From Xestospongia muta (lineage: Eukaryota; Porifera; Demospongiae; Haplosclerida; Petrosiidae), in contig OY848918.1 in NCBI GenBank assembly GCA_963693285.1, forward strand, positions 20,409,484 to 20,473,483: a DNA stretch of 64,000 nucleotides, given 5' to 3'. The notes beneath the pieces are model-generated. The model did no database searches and was not told the origin of the DNA. It saw only the letters and a program-made list of their open reading frames with translations. This document shows positions 37,601 through 49,000 of the stretch, piece after piece (position 1 is the first letter of the stretch; each line of letters starts with the position of its first letter). The translations under genes and the position numbers were made by a program.

Positions 37601-38966
37601 GGAGTTGAATAAAATGTTTCATCCATGGATGGAAGGATTTGGTGAGTTATTTTATTTTTTGTACTATTCCACTTAATTTGATGTTTATTTACTTAGGTAA
37701 GGAAGATGTTAGTAAAGGCAATGATAGTACCACTATTCTGCAAGAACAACCAAAATCAGGTTAGCTAATACTCACTCAATTATATAGCAAGAAATAGTTT
37801 TTAGAGGAAACTAAAGTTGTCATCTGTTTTAATTGACTGTTCATATTAATTCTAGACCATAAAGACACTGATATTGATATAGAATATTCAACATCAGTAC
37901 TGCCATCTTTACCTGCTAAAATTGAAGGTATATGTTTTTCATTTATATATTGCTATTAAAGGTGATCTGAGAGAGCTGAATATAGTAATGATGTAAATTT
38001 TCCTTAGTTAACAAAACATTTAGTCAATAGTCATATAACGTGTTATATATATAAATGACATTTTGATGCACAGGCATAAGATGTGTATAACAGAGAATCA
38101 AAGATTGCTCCATGTTCCACATTTGTCTAAGGGAAATTGATAGTATTAATATTGATTAATATAAGAGGTGTGGCAAACAAGGCAATTGATCTGATATCTA
38201 CATTGTTCCTGATCTACTATTGCTAAGAGATCATGATTTTCTGTGAATTGTCTCTAGACATTAGTACAATAAGAACAGAATAACTGGCTGTTCCGTGTAT
38301 CTATATGGTATCTAGTCTGTCAGTATGCACCTGACATGTGTAGTATTAAACATTTGAACACATCTTGCAATAATATAACCAGGAAGTTGGTAGCTTCATA
38401 TGATGTTTTCAGTATTATTAATTATATTAATTACCATAATAATGTTTCTTTACGATATGTTCTAATTTAGAGCATATTTATTTCATTACATTGATTGCAT
38501 TTTTTTACTTCACAGAAAACAAACCAGAGAAACGTATTCTACTTAGGTTTCTTTCTACTGTTACTGCAAAATGGCAAGAGATAGGAGATCTACTTGGAGT
38601 TGACCCTAATACTATTGAGGGGTTGTGTCATTCTAATTACTCTGACCAAGTGAAGATGTCCAAGATGTTACAGAGCTGGTTGGATAATGAACCTAGTCCA
38701 GTGACATGGGGTAATGTTATTAGTATTCTACATGGTCCTCTTCAGAAGAAATCAATTGCTATTGAAATCACCCAATTCCTTATCAAGGAATCAGGTATGT
38801 AATTAAACTATTACTACAATAATAATTATACATGCTAGTACATGTACATGTAATTTTGTATGCAAATAAATATTTTTTTGTAGTAGTGTCATTGCACTTT
38901 ACTTTCCAAAGTTATAATTGGTAATATTATTATATTATAGATGATCCTGTTAGCAGTACTTCGTAA
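22671..38966 (+). CDS. Ankyrin-ROC-COR-Death (Roco family) protein, complete (gene 2)
   Basis: Coding exons: 22671-22688, 22874-22969, 25317-25415, 27472-27570, 28837-28935, 33933-34031, 34880-34978, 35181-35253, 35310-37138, 37188-37641, 37697-37759, 37856-37927, 38516-38794, 38941-38966. All are GT-AG, join in frame and give 1134 codons with no break. Residues 7-227 hold about seven ankyrin repeats; five are exactly 33 aa on symmetric phase-0 99-nt exons (for example TPLHFAAMNGKTEVATVLI). The ROC P-loop GPPAVGKTS (252-260) is followed by a Ser/Lys/Glu-rich insert of about 215 residues before G3 DSGGQ (475-479); the G4 position reads GTYEDK (about 565-570). COR runs from VPIRWYVLE (about 645), with VPQGLFPAAVV spanning a 49-nt intron. 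A Death-like domain (about 1034-1126, AKWQEIGDLLGVD) is near the end, with no membrane helix. DAPK-like order without the kinase; probable GTP-switched scaffold, cellular role unknown. Confidence 0.88.
23139..23252. repeat. Small inverted-repeat (MITE-like) element in intron 2 of gene 2
   Basis: Imperfect arms of about 36 bp face each other (left agtctcgtccccagacctac..., right ...taggtctgggaacaagact). The same structure, slightly better paired, occurs at 58816-58920 in the corresponding intron of gene 3, so it predates the duplication. Confidence 0.6.
24445..25125. repeat. Segment present in gene 2 intron 2 but absent from gene 3
   Basis: Gene 3 reads continuously gatctttcactgacttc at about 60180, whereas gene 2 has about 680 bp between gatctttca (24445) and ttcactgacttc (25125). 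A short shared ttca at both edges fits either an insertion with a small target duplication or a microhomology deletion in gene 3. Part of the inverted-repeat pair gtccctttgcttagagag (24287) / tctctaagtgaagggac (24539) falls in it. Confidence 0.5.
28216..28818 (-). mobile_element. Internally deleted, decayed copy of the Tc1/IS630-type element
   Basis: It starts just after a TA (28214-28215) with ctctgacctgg, matching the termini of the full copy at 29327-31333. It continues with the same subterminal sequence (ggctctctagtgctac, ccatacattttcaatggcat), then jumps to the element's transposase 5' region (28665-28818 matches about 31000-31160). Its last recognisable bases lie about 18 bp before the acceptor of gene 2 exon 5 (28836). 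Confidence 0.65.
29327..31333 (-). mobile_element. Tc1/IS630-mariner-like DNA transposon, about 2.0 kb, in intron 5 of gene 2
   Basis: Both ends sit next to TA dinucleotides (29325-29326 and 31334-31335). The terminal inverted repeats match: left gtatgtccaagttgagttgg, right (reverse complement) ctctgtccgagttgagttgg. It encodes the broken transposase described separately. Related fragments: 28216-28818, 32625-32890 and the left end at 50424-50630. Element and transposase lie on the strand opposite to the host gene. Confidence 0.78.
29721..31195 (-). pseudogene. DDE (IS630/Tc1-type) transposase pseudogene
   Basis: Segments read on the minus strand, in order: a DNA-binding region (KRLRSQTKEVVANVYDYF, 31140-31090); DDFDHETIRRRFY and VTLAKLLVVLKEDNLFHVQR (about 30925-30790); the first catalytic Asp in VLYLDET, immediately followed by a TGA where a Trp is usual (about 30572); GGTLGGIRRPTGKGARLIIL; the second Asp in IVMDNASYHS (about 30300); then, across a 52-nt GT-AG intron (30050-30101), VRLPVAHCTLNPIEWSWAQ with the catalytic Glu (about 29995). 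The DDE order and the NPIEW motif fit the DDE_3/IS630-Tc1 group. Frame breaks near 31000 and 30760 and the TGA make it non-functional. It is nested antisense in gene 2 intron 5. Confidence 0.78.
31600..32575 (+). repeat. Duplicated intron block inside gene 2 carrying a truncated ankyrin pseudo-exon
   Basis: 32051-32570 repeats 27047-27660 (same gatgttttcaatccaacttg run, same order), and 31600-32045 matches 62155-62590 of gene 3. In this copy the ankyrin exon corresponding to 27472-27570 is reduced to its last part at 32419-32457 (reads INNGANLDFVYV, then the donor gttagt). The acceptor and first two thirds are missing, so it cannot be spliced as the original exon. Confidence 0.7.
32625..32890 (-). 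mobile_element. Fragment of the Tc1/IS630-type element
   Basis: Matches about 30805-31060 of the full element (shared gttatcctctttta, atcaaaatcatcaacta, tatctctttgttggagt) with many substitutions. No terminal repeats are present. Confidence 0.6.
34372..34620 (+). mobile_element. Harbinger/PIF-like transposon 5' fragment
   Basis: Begins with aaggctggtttacataagaa and a run of gcgt-rich sequence, unusually GC-rich here and like the termini of animal Harbinger elements. It is followed by a short frame from ATG 34512 (MAEAVLLLALL, then RGRKRRQRRIRTMWV) ending in a stop; an Arg-rich start before a Trp-Val resembles Harbinger transposase N-termini. The same start sits at 63950 in gene 3, at the window edge. 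Confidence 0.5.
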
Positions 38967-40690
38967 TAGTTACTACAACTACATATACAAAGGTATGATT
39001 AAAAACTTTAGTATAAAATATATAAAGAATGATATAAATAAAGAATGATAATGTAATAACAATACAGTACATTGTGCATCATCTTTTCATTTATACAAAT
39101 TTATTAATTATTATTTTAATATGTCATGATTTTTTCATTTCACAAAATGCTTTTTTGACATCAAACAACGTTTAGACCACTAAATAATTAACGAATCTTT
39201 TTGGTTTTTTTTTAGGTACACACATGAACAGATTTATTTTTTTGTATTTTTTTTTAATAACTTTTAATAATAAAATAAATTGTGAGTTTTTTTGGACATT
39301 TTAATAATTTCAGAATTATTTTTGTAGATGTTATTAGTTGGATTTAATCAAATATGTTAATAACAATATTTTTTTTTTAAATTTGATTGAAAGGTCTTAA
39401 TTAAGTTAAAAGTATACACTTCCAGTTCAAACTGTGGTCAGAGTGTATTGTAGCTTACATGGAAAATTTGTTTTCTGAGGGATGAAACAGCTTGAAAGTT
39501 TTTAAAATTGTCAAGTATCCTGTTATGTTTCTGGTGTTTTCAAAGTAAGGAAATAATAAAGATTCCTTTTGTTACAAAAGTTATGTGAAGAGCAAATTTT
39601 TCAATGCATAGCATAGAAATACTTGAAAACAAAATTTTATTTATTTGCATTTACTAAATTTAAGGACGTTTAATGCTTCCATTGAATTTTATAACTATTT
39701 ACAAATCCAATAAACCAAATCATCATTAGGAAATGAAATACATGTTCTCAAAACTTAAATGTTATATATATAAATATAGCTTCATCATATGATCAACTTA
39801 AACAATAAATGAGTACTTTGAATGACGCAACACTTAATAGATAATATAATATACCATGTAACACAACTATTTAAATATTTTGATTAATGACTCATAAAAT
39901 AAATTATTGAATAATCACTTCCATTGCAATTAATCATTACTGAAAATAATATTCAGGATAACCAACTAGCATCAGTCTATCATTTTTTCTTTATGTTGAG
40001 GTAGCTTTAGCATGACATGGAGTTATTTCAGATTAAGCCAGTATGATATTGTCATTTTGGTTTTGACTAGTATTAACTTTAGCAATAGCTTTAACACTGT
40101 TGTCTTTTGTTTCTTAAGAAACGCTAGCATTTATGAAGAAAGGTAACTCACCAATAACATCTTCTAAACGAGACAGTGAGTTTAGTCGACTATTAACTTC
40201 TATTCTTGTAGATGTTTGTGGAAATACGACACGGTGACATGCTATCAGGATCTTCATTATCATAGTCGTTATCAGTGAATTGATCGAAATAGCTAGGACT
40301 GTGTGGTGATCCTTGTAGAATGAATAAGCCATCTTCTAACTTTTCTAGCTATCCCTCACCCTTTAGCTACCTTAATCAAGTGTTCACTGCTATACAGAAA
40401 GACTAAGTGCTTATTTGACTTTTTCTAAACGCTGTGGCTAACCTACAAGTACCGGGATCGAAACTTTTCTCCTTGTATTACTGGTAACCGTAAATAAAGG
40501 GTTAAATTTGATTTTGCCTAGCAACATTGGTGCACCTGATCTACCTCCCTAGGCACTAATAATTAACTCTTTGTTCACTTAAATGAACTTAAAGAAAAAT
40601 CAACGAACTGATAGTCTACATATATATCTAGTCAACATTTTCAGCAGCAGCAAAACAACTTCTACAGAACTAATAAGTCATTTTTTGAGG
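38967..40690. other. Intergenic, no supportable gene
   Basis: 3' flank of gene 2: T-rich and A-rich runs, no exon-like motifs. A minus-strand open frame at 40114-40332 lacks any recognised signature. Confidence 0.45.
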
Positions 40691-41390
40691 TGTTTTTACT
40701 CCAGCATAGCTAAAGTGGTACCATTCAAGGCACAAATCACAAATAATTGACAGCTCTGATTTACTGCCATCATCATGATGGCATATTTTTCATAGCCAAA
40801 CATCACAGTCTTTCTTCCTTTAATAACATCTTCAATAAGTTTCCAGGCATTGTTGACTGATACGTTTTAGGTTTCTTGGAACTTTTCAATTGTTTAGCTG
40901 GTAGTCCAATGGTCATGCAGTCATAGCATAAATTGGCTATACTATAACTAGACCCTATCCCCTTCACTTTAACTAAACCTTAAATTGATAGCAAAGTTAG
41001 TCATGAGAGGAATAATGTATATGTGTGAATACCTTTGTCAACTTAAACAAGAGTGACCTCTTAATTTCTTTTCCAATTGTTGACTCTCATATGTAACAGT
41101 TTTGTTGCTTTGTCGTTTTCTTTTTTATCAAGGCCTATATTTACCTGTGGCAATATTATATTGCCTATATAATATTGCCACAGGTATGTTAAAACTGACA
41201 CCATTCCAACGCTAACCTGTGATATTTCATGATTATGCTCAGTTGAAACACTCTTCACTTCTAAGACAGTACCACTTACATTAATGAGAAGGGTAATGTG
41301 TGGTGGGCAGTCATGTTTAAATGTACTGTGAATAAAAATCATTATCATCAGCAGATGTGACAATTGCCCTTACTACATTGATCTAATCCC
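40690..41390 (-). pseudogene. Zinc-finger TE-like remnant (FAR1/MULE-like and PHD-like motifs)
   Basis: Minus strand near 41325-41210 reads STFKHDCPPHITLLI, then VSTEHNHEISQ, the Cys/HNH pattern seen in FAR1-like DNA-binding domains of MULE-type transposases. Near 40760-40700 another frame reads IICDLCLEWYHFSYAGV, like the end of a PHD finger (C-x2-C...WYHF). The two lie in different frames with stops between. A perfect 18-bp palindrome with a 7-nt loop is embedded at 41143-41185. Type of element uncertain. Confidence 0.4.
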
Positions 41391-41518
41391 CTTTTCTGTA
41401 GCCTTAAAGGACTGCCCTCTGCATATACAGTAGTCCTTTATCTCGTAATATCTTAGTTGGGCTTGAGTTCTTTTTCCAACCTTTTCTTTGCAGCCATAAT
41501 AGCTCCGGCACCTCGTTT

Positions 41519-42636
41519 TTAAAATTCCACACAGTTTTCCGATTGTTCCGATAGCTGTTCTTCCCTCTTTCTTATCTTCTCTTCTAACTGTTTTTTTAAA
41601 CATTGATTTTCTTTCAAAAATGTGGAACACTAAATCAACAGTCATACTAAATAATACATCAATAATATCTATATACCTCAATAGCTTGTTATGTCTCTAG
41701 TTGCTGTGTACATTATAAAGACATTGTATTTTTAATAATTGAGGATTACTTTAATTTGTTGAGTCAGCTCTTCTTTCTCAGTAACTAGCTATGACTTTAC
41801 TTCTGTGAGACTCTTCACTTCTTGTTCAAGACATCCTGATTGTCGTAGCAACACTATATAAATATACACATAATTACGTCATAACTTGATAATTAGTAGG
41901 GACTGACCTTCAACAGCTTTCAAATGTTGTTGTAGTTCATTCTCCTTGTCTATTAGTCTGGACTTGAGTTGACTAATTTCTTCAAATGACTAATAAAGTA
42001 TAGTTTACTGAAATATACTGAAATGTTTAATCTTTTATTACATGAGTGAGTTGATCAGAATGTTCTTAAACTCTCTCTCATTTTCAAGTTTTAACTTTTT
42101 GTCAATCTGATTTTTATCAGAAGTCAACTTTTGCAATTGAATCTCAAGACCAGCAATAGTTTGGGAGTTATGATCTAACTCCTACAAATTAAGGACACAT
42201 ACATTACCATATAAGGACATATACTTGGACACATATTCAGTAACATTACAAAGCTATACATCCATACAACAATATATATCCATTGCTGAACCTCATGTAA
42301 GATTTCAATTTCTGTCTCTTTGTCTTTAAGTGTTAATTGAATCTCTTCCAGTTCTTGCTCTCTCTTAAATTTTTTTCTAAAAATATATACACTCATAAAT
42401 CCACCCACATATCATTACCTAGTGACAACAAGACTAATAGCTTCTGTCACGTCAGGAGATTCTTTCTGTAGCCGTTTCCATAGTGACCAGACAAAGTCTT
42501 TATCAGCCTATATTAATACAGTAATCACTTATAGCAATAATATAATCACATTCATTACCTTACAACGAGCTAACTCTTCTTGCAACTAAAACACCTCATC
42601 TACAGACAGACATCTTCGCTCCAAACTTGGCGCCAT
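41519..42636 (-). pseudogene. CNTLN: Centlein-like coiled-coil gene, N-terminal exons, broken
   Basis: Minus-strand exons: 42636-42559, 42507-42419, 42376-42292, 42181-42042, 41989-41908, 41853-41750, 41629-about 41520. Exon 1 ends LQEELARCK and exon 2 reads ADKDFVWSLWKRLQ, then PDVTEAISLVV, the signature I recall for vertebrate centlein; the following exons are heptad-rich (KREQELEEIQLTLKDKETEI, FEEISQLKSRLIDKENELQQ, LKENQCLKKQLEEKIRKREE). Defects: TAG at 42588-42586 before LQEEL (unless that segment is an intron end), a one-base frame slip near 42062 at the end of exon 4, TAG at 41791-41789, and TAA at 41521-41519 followed by coiled-coil sequence in another frame. Known role of the family: centrosome cohesion/centriolar linker. 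Beyond 41500 the gene cannot be followed. Confidence 0.6.
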
Positions 42637-42699
42637 AGCCACACCCCAACACTATTGTCTAATTTTATGGGCGTGGCTAATACTTGCAAACCCAATATA
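42637..42699. promoter_or_regulatory. Shared 63-bp spacer between divergent centlein and LIG4 start codons
   Basis: The minus-strand ATG (42636-42634) and the LIG4 ATG (42700) face away from each other with only 63 bp between them, which suggests a bidirectional promoter. The spacer contains a gggcgtgg/ccacaccc-type GC box. If the true centlein start is another ATG the spacing changes. Confidence 0.45.
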
Positions 42700-45600
42700 A
42701 TGACTACAGCTAGCAGTGATATCTCTACTACTGCACCAACAGTACCTGTCCAAGGAGTGGCTGATGAGGTCCCTTACCAAGATTTCTGTGGGTAAGTAAT
42801 TTAGATGACAATACCATTTGACCACACCCATTTGACACACCCTCTTCAGGTTACTGGAGAAGATCTATTCTACTACCGGTAATGAACGTAAGAAGTCTAT
42901 ATTAGATAAATTCATACAACAATGGAGGGATGCTCATGATAAACTCCACTCATCAGATGCAGTTACATGTAAACCAGTTACATAAACCAGTTTATCGAGT
43001 TTTCTTCTGCTGTTAGACTGATACATTTTTCCCAGCAATGTGTCTCCTACTTCCACACTTAGATCGTCAGAGACCAGCTTATGGGATGAAAGAAGTAGCT
43101 TTAGCTAAACAATATATTGACATACTAAATATCGCCAAGGAGAGTGCTGATGCTCAAAAATTATTACATTATCATGCACCACATGCTGCTAAACAGGTTT
43201 GACTAGTTTATTATACTTGTTTTACATGTATATTTTGTCATAGGATGCTAGCGATTTTGCAGGTGTGACATATTTTGTACTTAGAAATCGATGTCCAGAC
43301 AAAGGAAGGTAGGTACCTCTTATATGAGTTAGCCCCTCATGATTAGTGTAATTTACTTTCTTTTAGTTTAACGCTAGCTCAAGTGAACCATTACTTGGAT
43401 CAACTTGCTCTCTCTAATGTCAAGAAAGATAGACCAGGAGTTAAAAAAACATTGCAATATCTTCTCAGAAATACTTCAGCACAGGAGCAAAAGTGGCTAA
43501 TTAGAATTATTTTAAAAGTACATGCTTATTGGTTGCCATAGTAACCACAATAATTGAATCTTTAATAACACATGTAGTATGTACATACAATAGATGATAG
43601 TATTCCATCTATTAATTAATTATCTTTATTGATTATCTCATGTATTATATTACAGGAGCTAAAGATAGGATTGAGTGAGAACTCTATACTTGTTGTCTTT
43701 CATCCTGATGCTTTAGACTTATTTAGTGTATCCAGTAGTCTAGAGAAGGTAATAATAGTGAGAATAGATTATGTTAAAATAGTGTGGTAACTAACTACTT
43801 GAAATACCATTCCTACTATTGTTGTCTACTATTGTTGAAGTTGTATAGTCTAGAATAACTCACAGATGTACATTATGGGTGTGTTTAGTGTGAGGAAATT
43901 CCTGGTTCTTGATTATAATAAATGCATTTTTGATCCACATCTATATCTATCAAATATATCTAGTGCTAGTTGTTTGACATCATCATTAGTAACTGTAGAA
44001 CTAAACTTTGTTACACCTGTACTATAGCATAAACATCATAAAATGACCAAATATGGTCATACTAATCTGGTATAGTAGTCTTTTATTTGGCACAGATTTA
44101 GTATCTACTTTCTATAATAACATTACATACCTTTTCATTATAACAATTATAATGATCAGATGTAACTACATGTTACTAGAATGTACTATTATATTTACAT
44201 CTTATATTATATGATACTAGTAGTCACTTTGTTAACAACTTTAATGATCTAGTCTGTCTATATAATTTGTTCATGTATAAAATTTTATATATATCAAAAT
44301 TATTAGGTATGTAGTGATCTTTGTAATCCAAGTACAAGACTTAATGAAGCAGCCATTAGTTATTTCACTACATTTAGACCTATGTTAGGTCAAAGAGCCT
44401 CTATTGATCAAGTAAATACAATTATCTTTTAATTACTGAGGGTCGGTCATACCCTTTACATTATAGGTGGTAAGATTGATGGAACATCAACCATTTTTCA
44501 TTGAGAACAAATTTGACGGAGAAAGAATGCAATTACACAAACAAGATAATCAATATCGCTACTTCTCAAGAAGGTATTAGTTTTAACTATATTATTAATA
44601 TTATCCTGTTGCCATGACATTTATTATTAATATTCATGTGGGAAAAGTATTACTTATGTTGTATTATCTCTTCATCTTATGAATATTGCATTCTATCTGT
44701 GTTTTTATTGTAATGTAGTTCACGAGATTACAGTGCAAGTTTTGGAGCTAATGAGAAAGAGGGTACATTCACTCCATATATACACAAAGCATTTAACAGG
44801 TAGACATAACATGTATGGTTGCCATGGTGATATTTCTGTATAATAGTAAAGTAAGGTCTTGCATACTGGATGGTGAAATGGTAAGATGGGATGTTGAAAC
44901 TGAAAGTTATTTGTAAGTACATGTATTTTGTCATCTAAATACATGTAATTTACATGTTATAGACCTAAAGGAGACAATATTGATATAAAGACATTAACAA
45001 GTGGCAGTGATAAGTGAGTCTGGTGACTAATGGCTATAGTAGTAGTTTAATTCTCATTGGGATAATCTCCAGGATATAGTGTGTGCCCAGTTAGCAAATG
45101 ATGCTCTTAATTACTTGTCAAATAGTTGTTGAATGATACGGTCAGTCTTTACATCACCTGACCTTAATTTTAATGATATCACAAAGATTAAGCTAATTCC
45201 CAGTGGAATAAATATAACATGACATTAAATGTTACTCTATTTTGGTTAAGTCAATTAATAGGTTATTTGATTTTATAGATATTAAGATATCTATTCATAT
45301 GCTACATCAAAATATGATCTGTTTAATAAATTAACGTACTAATGTTTTTATTACAGTATGTCTACTCTAATTTCTAAGTTATTTTACTTCTTAACTATCA
45401 AATTACAACATTCTCTCTCTAGTATTCAGCCATGTTATGTGGTATTTGATATTCTTATGATTAATGATCTCAATTTGGCTAACTGTCCACTAAGAGAGAG
45501 AGTTGAACACCTCAACAAGTATGACTGTTCAATATAATATTATTAATTGTTACTCTTTATTATATTAGTGCATTTGACCCTGTTATTGGATACTTACATA

Positions 45601-48600
45601 TAGCTGAGAGAATAGAGAAGAGTACAAAGTAACAAGATAATATGTACTATGATTGTGTACTCCTCTCTTCCTGTGTATAGAGAAGATGTTATAGTTGCAT
45701 TAAATGAAGCCAATCATAGAAGAGAGGAAGGTTTAGTGATAAAACAACCTGGTTCATTTTATAGACCTGATAAGAGAAAAGGTAGCTATGTAGCACCTGC
45801 TGACAACACCTGCTAGTTTAAATTAAATGTAAGAACAGTTTATTTTAAATCTATTGACAATAGTTTCTGAGATAAACACTTCAGCATGTATTTACAACTT
45901 GGTTATGATAGAGTAATTTACCATAATTTGTATAAATATTTACATACTATAACATGTAGTTGTTCTCTATTAGATAGTGGATGGTTAAAAATCAAACCAG
46001 ATTATGTTGACTCATTGAGTGATGAACTAGACTTACTGATACTGGGAGGTTACTTTGGAGTAGGAGTAAGTCTACACACACACACACACACACACACACT
46101 TGATAACTACTTCTCTATATGTCTAGAGTAGATCTGGTATGATCTCTCATTTTATGTGTGGCGTTGCCTTACCACCTAAAATACCGGGAGAAAAACCATC
46201 ATTATTTCATTCCTTTTGCAAAGTCAGTTTCTTTCTTATAATTAGAGTAATTATGGTACATATTTAGGTTGTCATGTTATACAATGAGTGAATTGAGAGA
46301 ACTAGGACACAAACTTAAACCTTACTGGCAAAAATTTGACATGAAACATCCTCCAGAGTCAATACTACTAGCACCTGGATATAAAGTACATGTTAAGATA
46401 TGACCAACATTAATATCACCTCATTATATTACAGGAGAAACCAGACTTGTGGGTGGAGCCTAAGAACTTTAAAATTGTTCAAATCAAAGCAGCATAGATT
46501 CTCTGATAAGTAAGTAATACATGTTATTATATCATTAATATTTAGGTAGGTACAAGTGTGGATGTACTCTGAGGTTTCCTAGACTAGAGAAAGTAAGAGA
46601 TGATAAAGAATGGTTTGATTGTATGACTATTGGTGAACTAGAGGATCTCAAAAGAGTATGATCTATTTTTAGTAACGTTGTTCTAATAATAGTATCAATA
46701 CAGATTGCATCAGGTCATTTAGCACATCGACATTATGACGACGACATGGACAGAGAGGATGATCCTAAGACTAAGAAAAGGAAAGTGGGGACTAGAATAG
46801 AGAGACCACATGGTGTAGCAGAACAGTTCCGTCAAACTGATATATCAGGTGTACAATAGGTTAGTTACCATATATGGTATGAATGTTTCTATGGTTACAA
46901 TATCTTTAATGATGCCACTAGCGTAATGCCTGTTTTAAGTGCTAGTTGTCTTTAATGAAGTAACTAACCATATCAAAAGTGTACACTGGTCTGGTGTACA
47001 CATGTATTTAAACATAATATATAAACATATGTATATAACATTAGTATGTACATGTACTGTCTGTTTGTATACAGGTATCATCTATTTTTAATAATAAGGA
47101 GTTTTGTGTTATCAATGGTTCTCCTACTCTTAGTAAAAGTGATATAGAAACTAAAATAGCAGAAGTAACTAATTACAATGACATCATCTCTCTTAGCATG
47201 GTGGTACATTTGTACAGAACCCAACAGACAGTACTTATTGTGTACTGGTTTCTAAAGTAGTAGTTAAAGCTAATAACATTATCAGGTAAGTGACATTAAT
47301 TAATAGCAAAAAGATGTTCTCTAGTAAAGGAGTTCACAATGTGGTGAAGATAGAATGGTTCATTAAATGTTTGGTTAGTATTATGATATCATATACACAC
47401 TTCTTGGAAATCTAGTCTTTAGTTTTATCAGTTATAAACAACACCTGTTGTTTTGTTAGTTAGTTTTACACTAACATCATGTGGTTGTTTATTGAGAGTA
47501 TAAGCTAGCTTTATTAGGGACCTTTATAAGGGGTTAAGAGTAGATATTTGATATACCAATATTCAACAGTATGTTCTCTATAGGAGGTCGGTCAATGTCT
47601 ACCATTTCAATCATCATTAATGTTAAGTACATCACAAGAAACTAGTCTTAGATTTACTGAACTCTATGATAAGGTTTGAAAAGAGTGGGTGGAGCATGTT
47701 AAATAGAAATTTATAGTAATATGTATTATAATGTTACTAGCTATACAATGGGAAAATGTTTTTAACTAAACTAATTCTCACCATACATTAATGTACATAA
47801 TAATAATTATACAGACAATATATTGTATTGCTGTGTTGTAACTTGTGGTTAAGAGTTAGTGTCAGTTCCAATTAGTATCATCTAATAATAGAAATCCCAG
47901 TAACTAGTAATCCCTTTATTAGTATAGTGATAGTTATATGGAAGATACTAATGGACAACTCCTACGTCAAGTTTTTATGAAAATAGACGAACAGGTACTA
48001 ATGAGAACTATGAATATCATTATCTTCATAATACAGCAAGGTCAGTCCCAATGTCCTCGTGAAGAGATAGCACAAATAGAAAGTAGATATTTTCCTAATA
48101 ACTCACCATATGGACTGTTCCGTCAGTTAAGGTATAGTAATATTTACTAACATACACACTACCTACGTGTGTGTCATTACCTAATATAATTATTATAATA
48201 TCATTAGTTAATTGGATAACGTTCTCTACTTACACCAGATTTTATTTTGATAAATATGAACTAGTTAACTTTCCAGAGTCTGTAAGTCTATTCACATCTT
48301 ACAGTTACAGTACTTGTAAATACACACATAACCATAAATTAGTCATCCTGTGTTCTTTTCTTAACACAAGACACAATAATGTATTCACCATCTATTAATG
48401 GAATGTGTTACTTAAATGTATTACGTGTATAATATGAAGTAATACATGTTGTTATCATGTTAGATTGAAATAGTTGAATTAGACAGTAGATTATATGGAG
48501 GATACGTATCAGAGATCTTCACTGAACTTACTACTCATGTTGTCATTGATAATAAGTAAGTTCTAGTTATAACAAGGACTCCTTTTTATTCTATGTGTGT

Positions 48601-48777
48601 GTGTACTAATATCTATCATAATGTAGTGATGTGAAGAGGTTAGCAGATCTAAAACGACTTCAGAGGACACATAATAAAAAGTCTCACTTTGTTTTATCCA
48701 GCTGGATTACTGATATAATTAAAGATGGCTACTTAAAGAATGAACAATCATATGAACCCAAACCATTATCATATTAG
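42700..48777 (+). pseudogene. LIG4: DNA ligase IV, 29 exons, with stop and frame lesions
   Basis: ATP-dependent ligase of non-homologous end joining, partner of XRCC4. Exon starts: 42700, 42850, 43017, 43244, 43367, 43656, 44307, 44467, 44719, 44847, 44963, 45423, 45569, 45681, 45974, 46127, 46268, 46435, 46550, 46704, 47075, 47197, 47325, 47584, 47923, 48037, 48239, 48464, 48627 (stop TAG at 48775). Motif I KFDGER (nucleotidyl-Lys about 281; human K273), [43 protein letters not shown], an NLS-like PKTKKRKV, and two BRCT regions (EFCVING, HGGTFVQNP; YGGYVSEIF, VLSSWITDII) are all readable; about 921 codons, near the human 911. Lesions cluster in the OB-fold: the GT-AG junction 46222/46268 does not keep frame; TAG replaces Glu of IKAAEI at 46495; two (or five) bases are missing near 46502. 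Introns are very short (32, 39, 45, 49 nt). Identity is certain; functionality is doubtful. Confidence 0.85.
46074..46099 (+). repeat. (CA)n microsatellite in LIG4 intron
   Basis: Uninterrupted acac repeats of about 26 bp inside the 61-nt intron 46066-46126, making up over a third of it. Confidence 0.9.
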
Positions 48778-49000
48778 TTGTCAATTATTGGATGTTAACA
48801 GAATATTACTATTATATATACCAACATTAGTAGATGTTAACATTAGTATAACGTATACCAATGATTGTCATTGTAGTAAACATAACAGGATATGTTGACT
48901 CACACTTCAGGACCCCTAACATGTAATGTTAAGGAAACAATCTATTATGGACTACATAATATTTTATTGCGAGGATACTCTCCTTCTGGTATTAACATGG

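Noticed and set aside
42574..42600. 9-nt or 18-nt intron to bypass the TAG in centlein exon 1
   Set aside because: gtgttttag or gtagatgaggtgttttag would be far below any plausible spliceable length; a stop or a misplaced first exon is simpler.
41789..46497. Reassignment of TAG to Gln/Glu, because two TAGs in centlein and one in LIG4 fall at conserved polar positions
   Set aside because: LIG4 itself terminates at TAG (48775), frame slips accompany the TAGs, and the intact genes do not use internal TAG.
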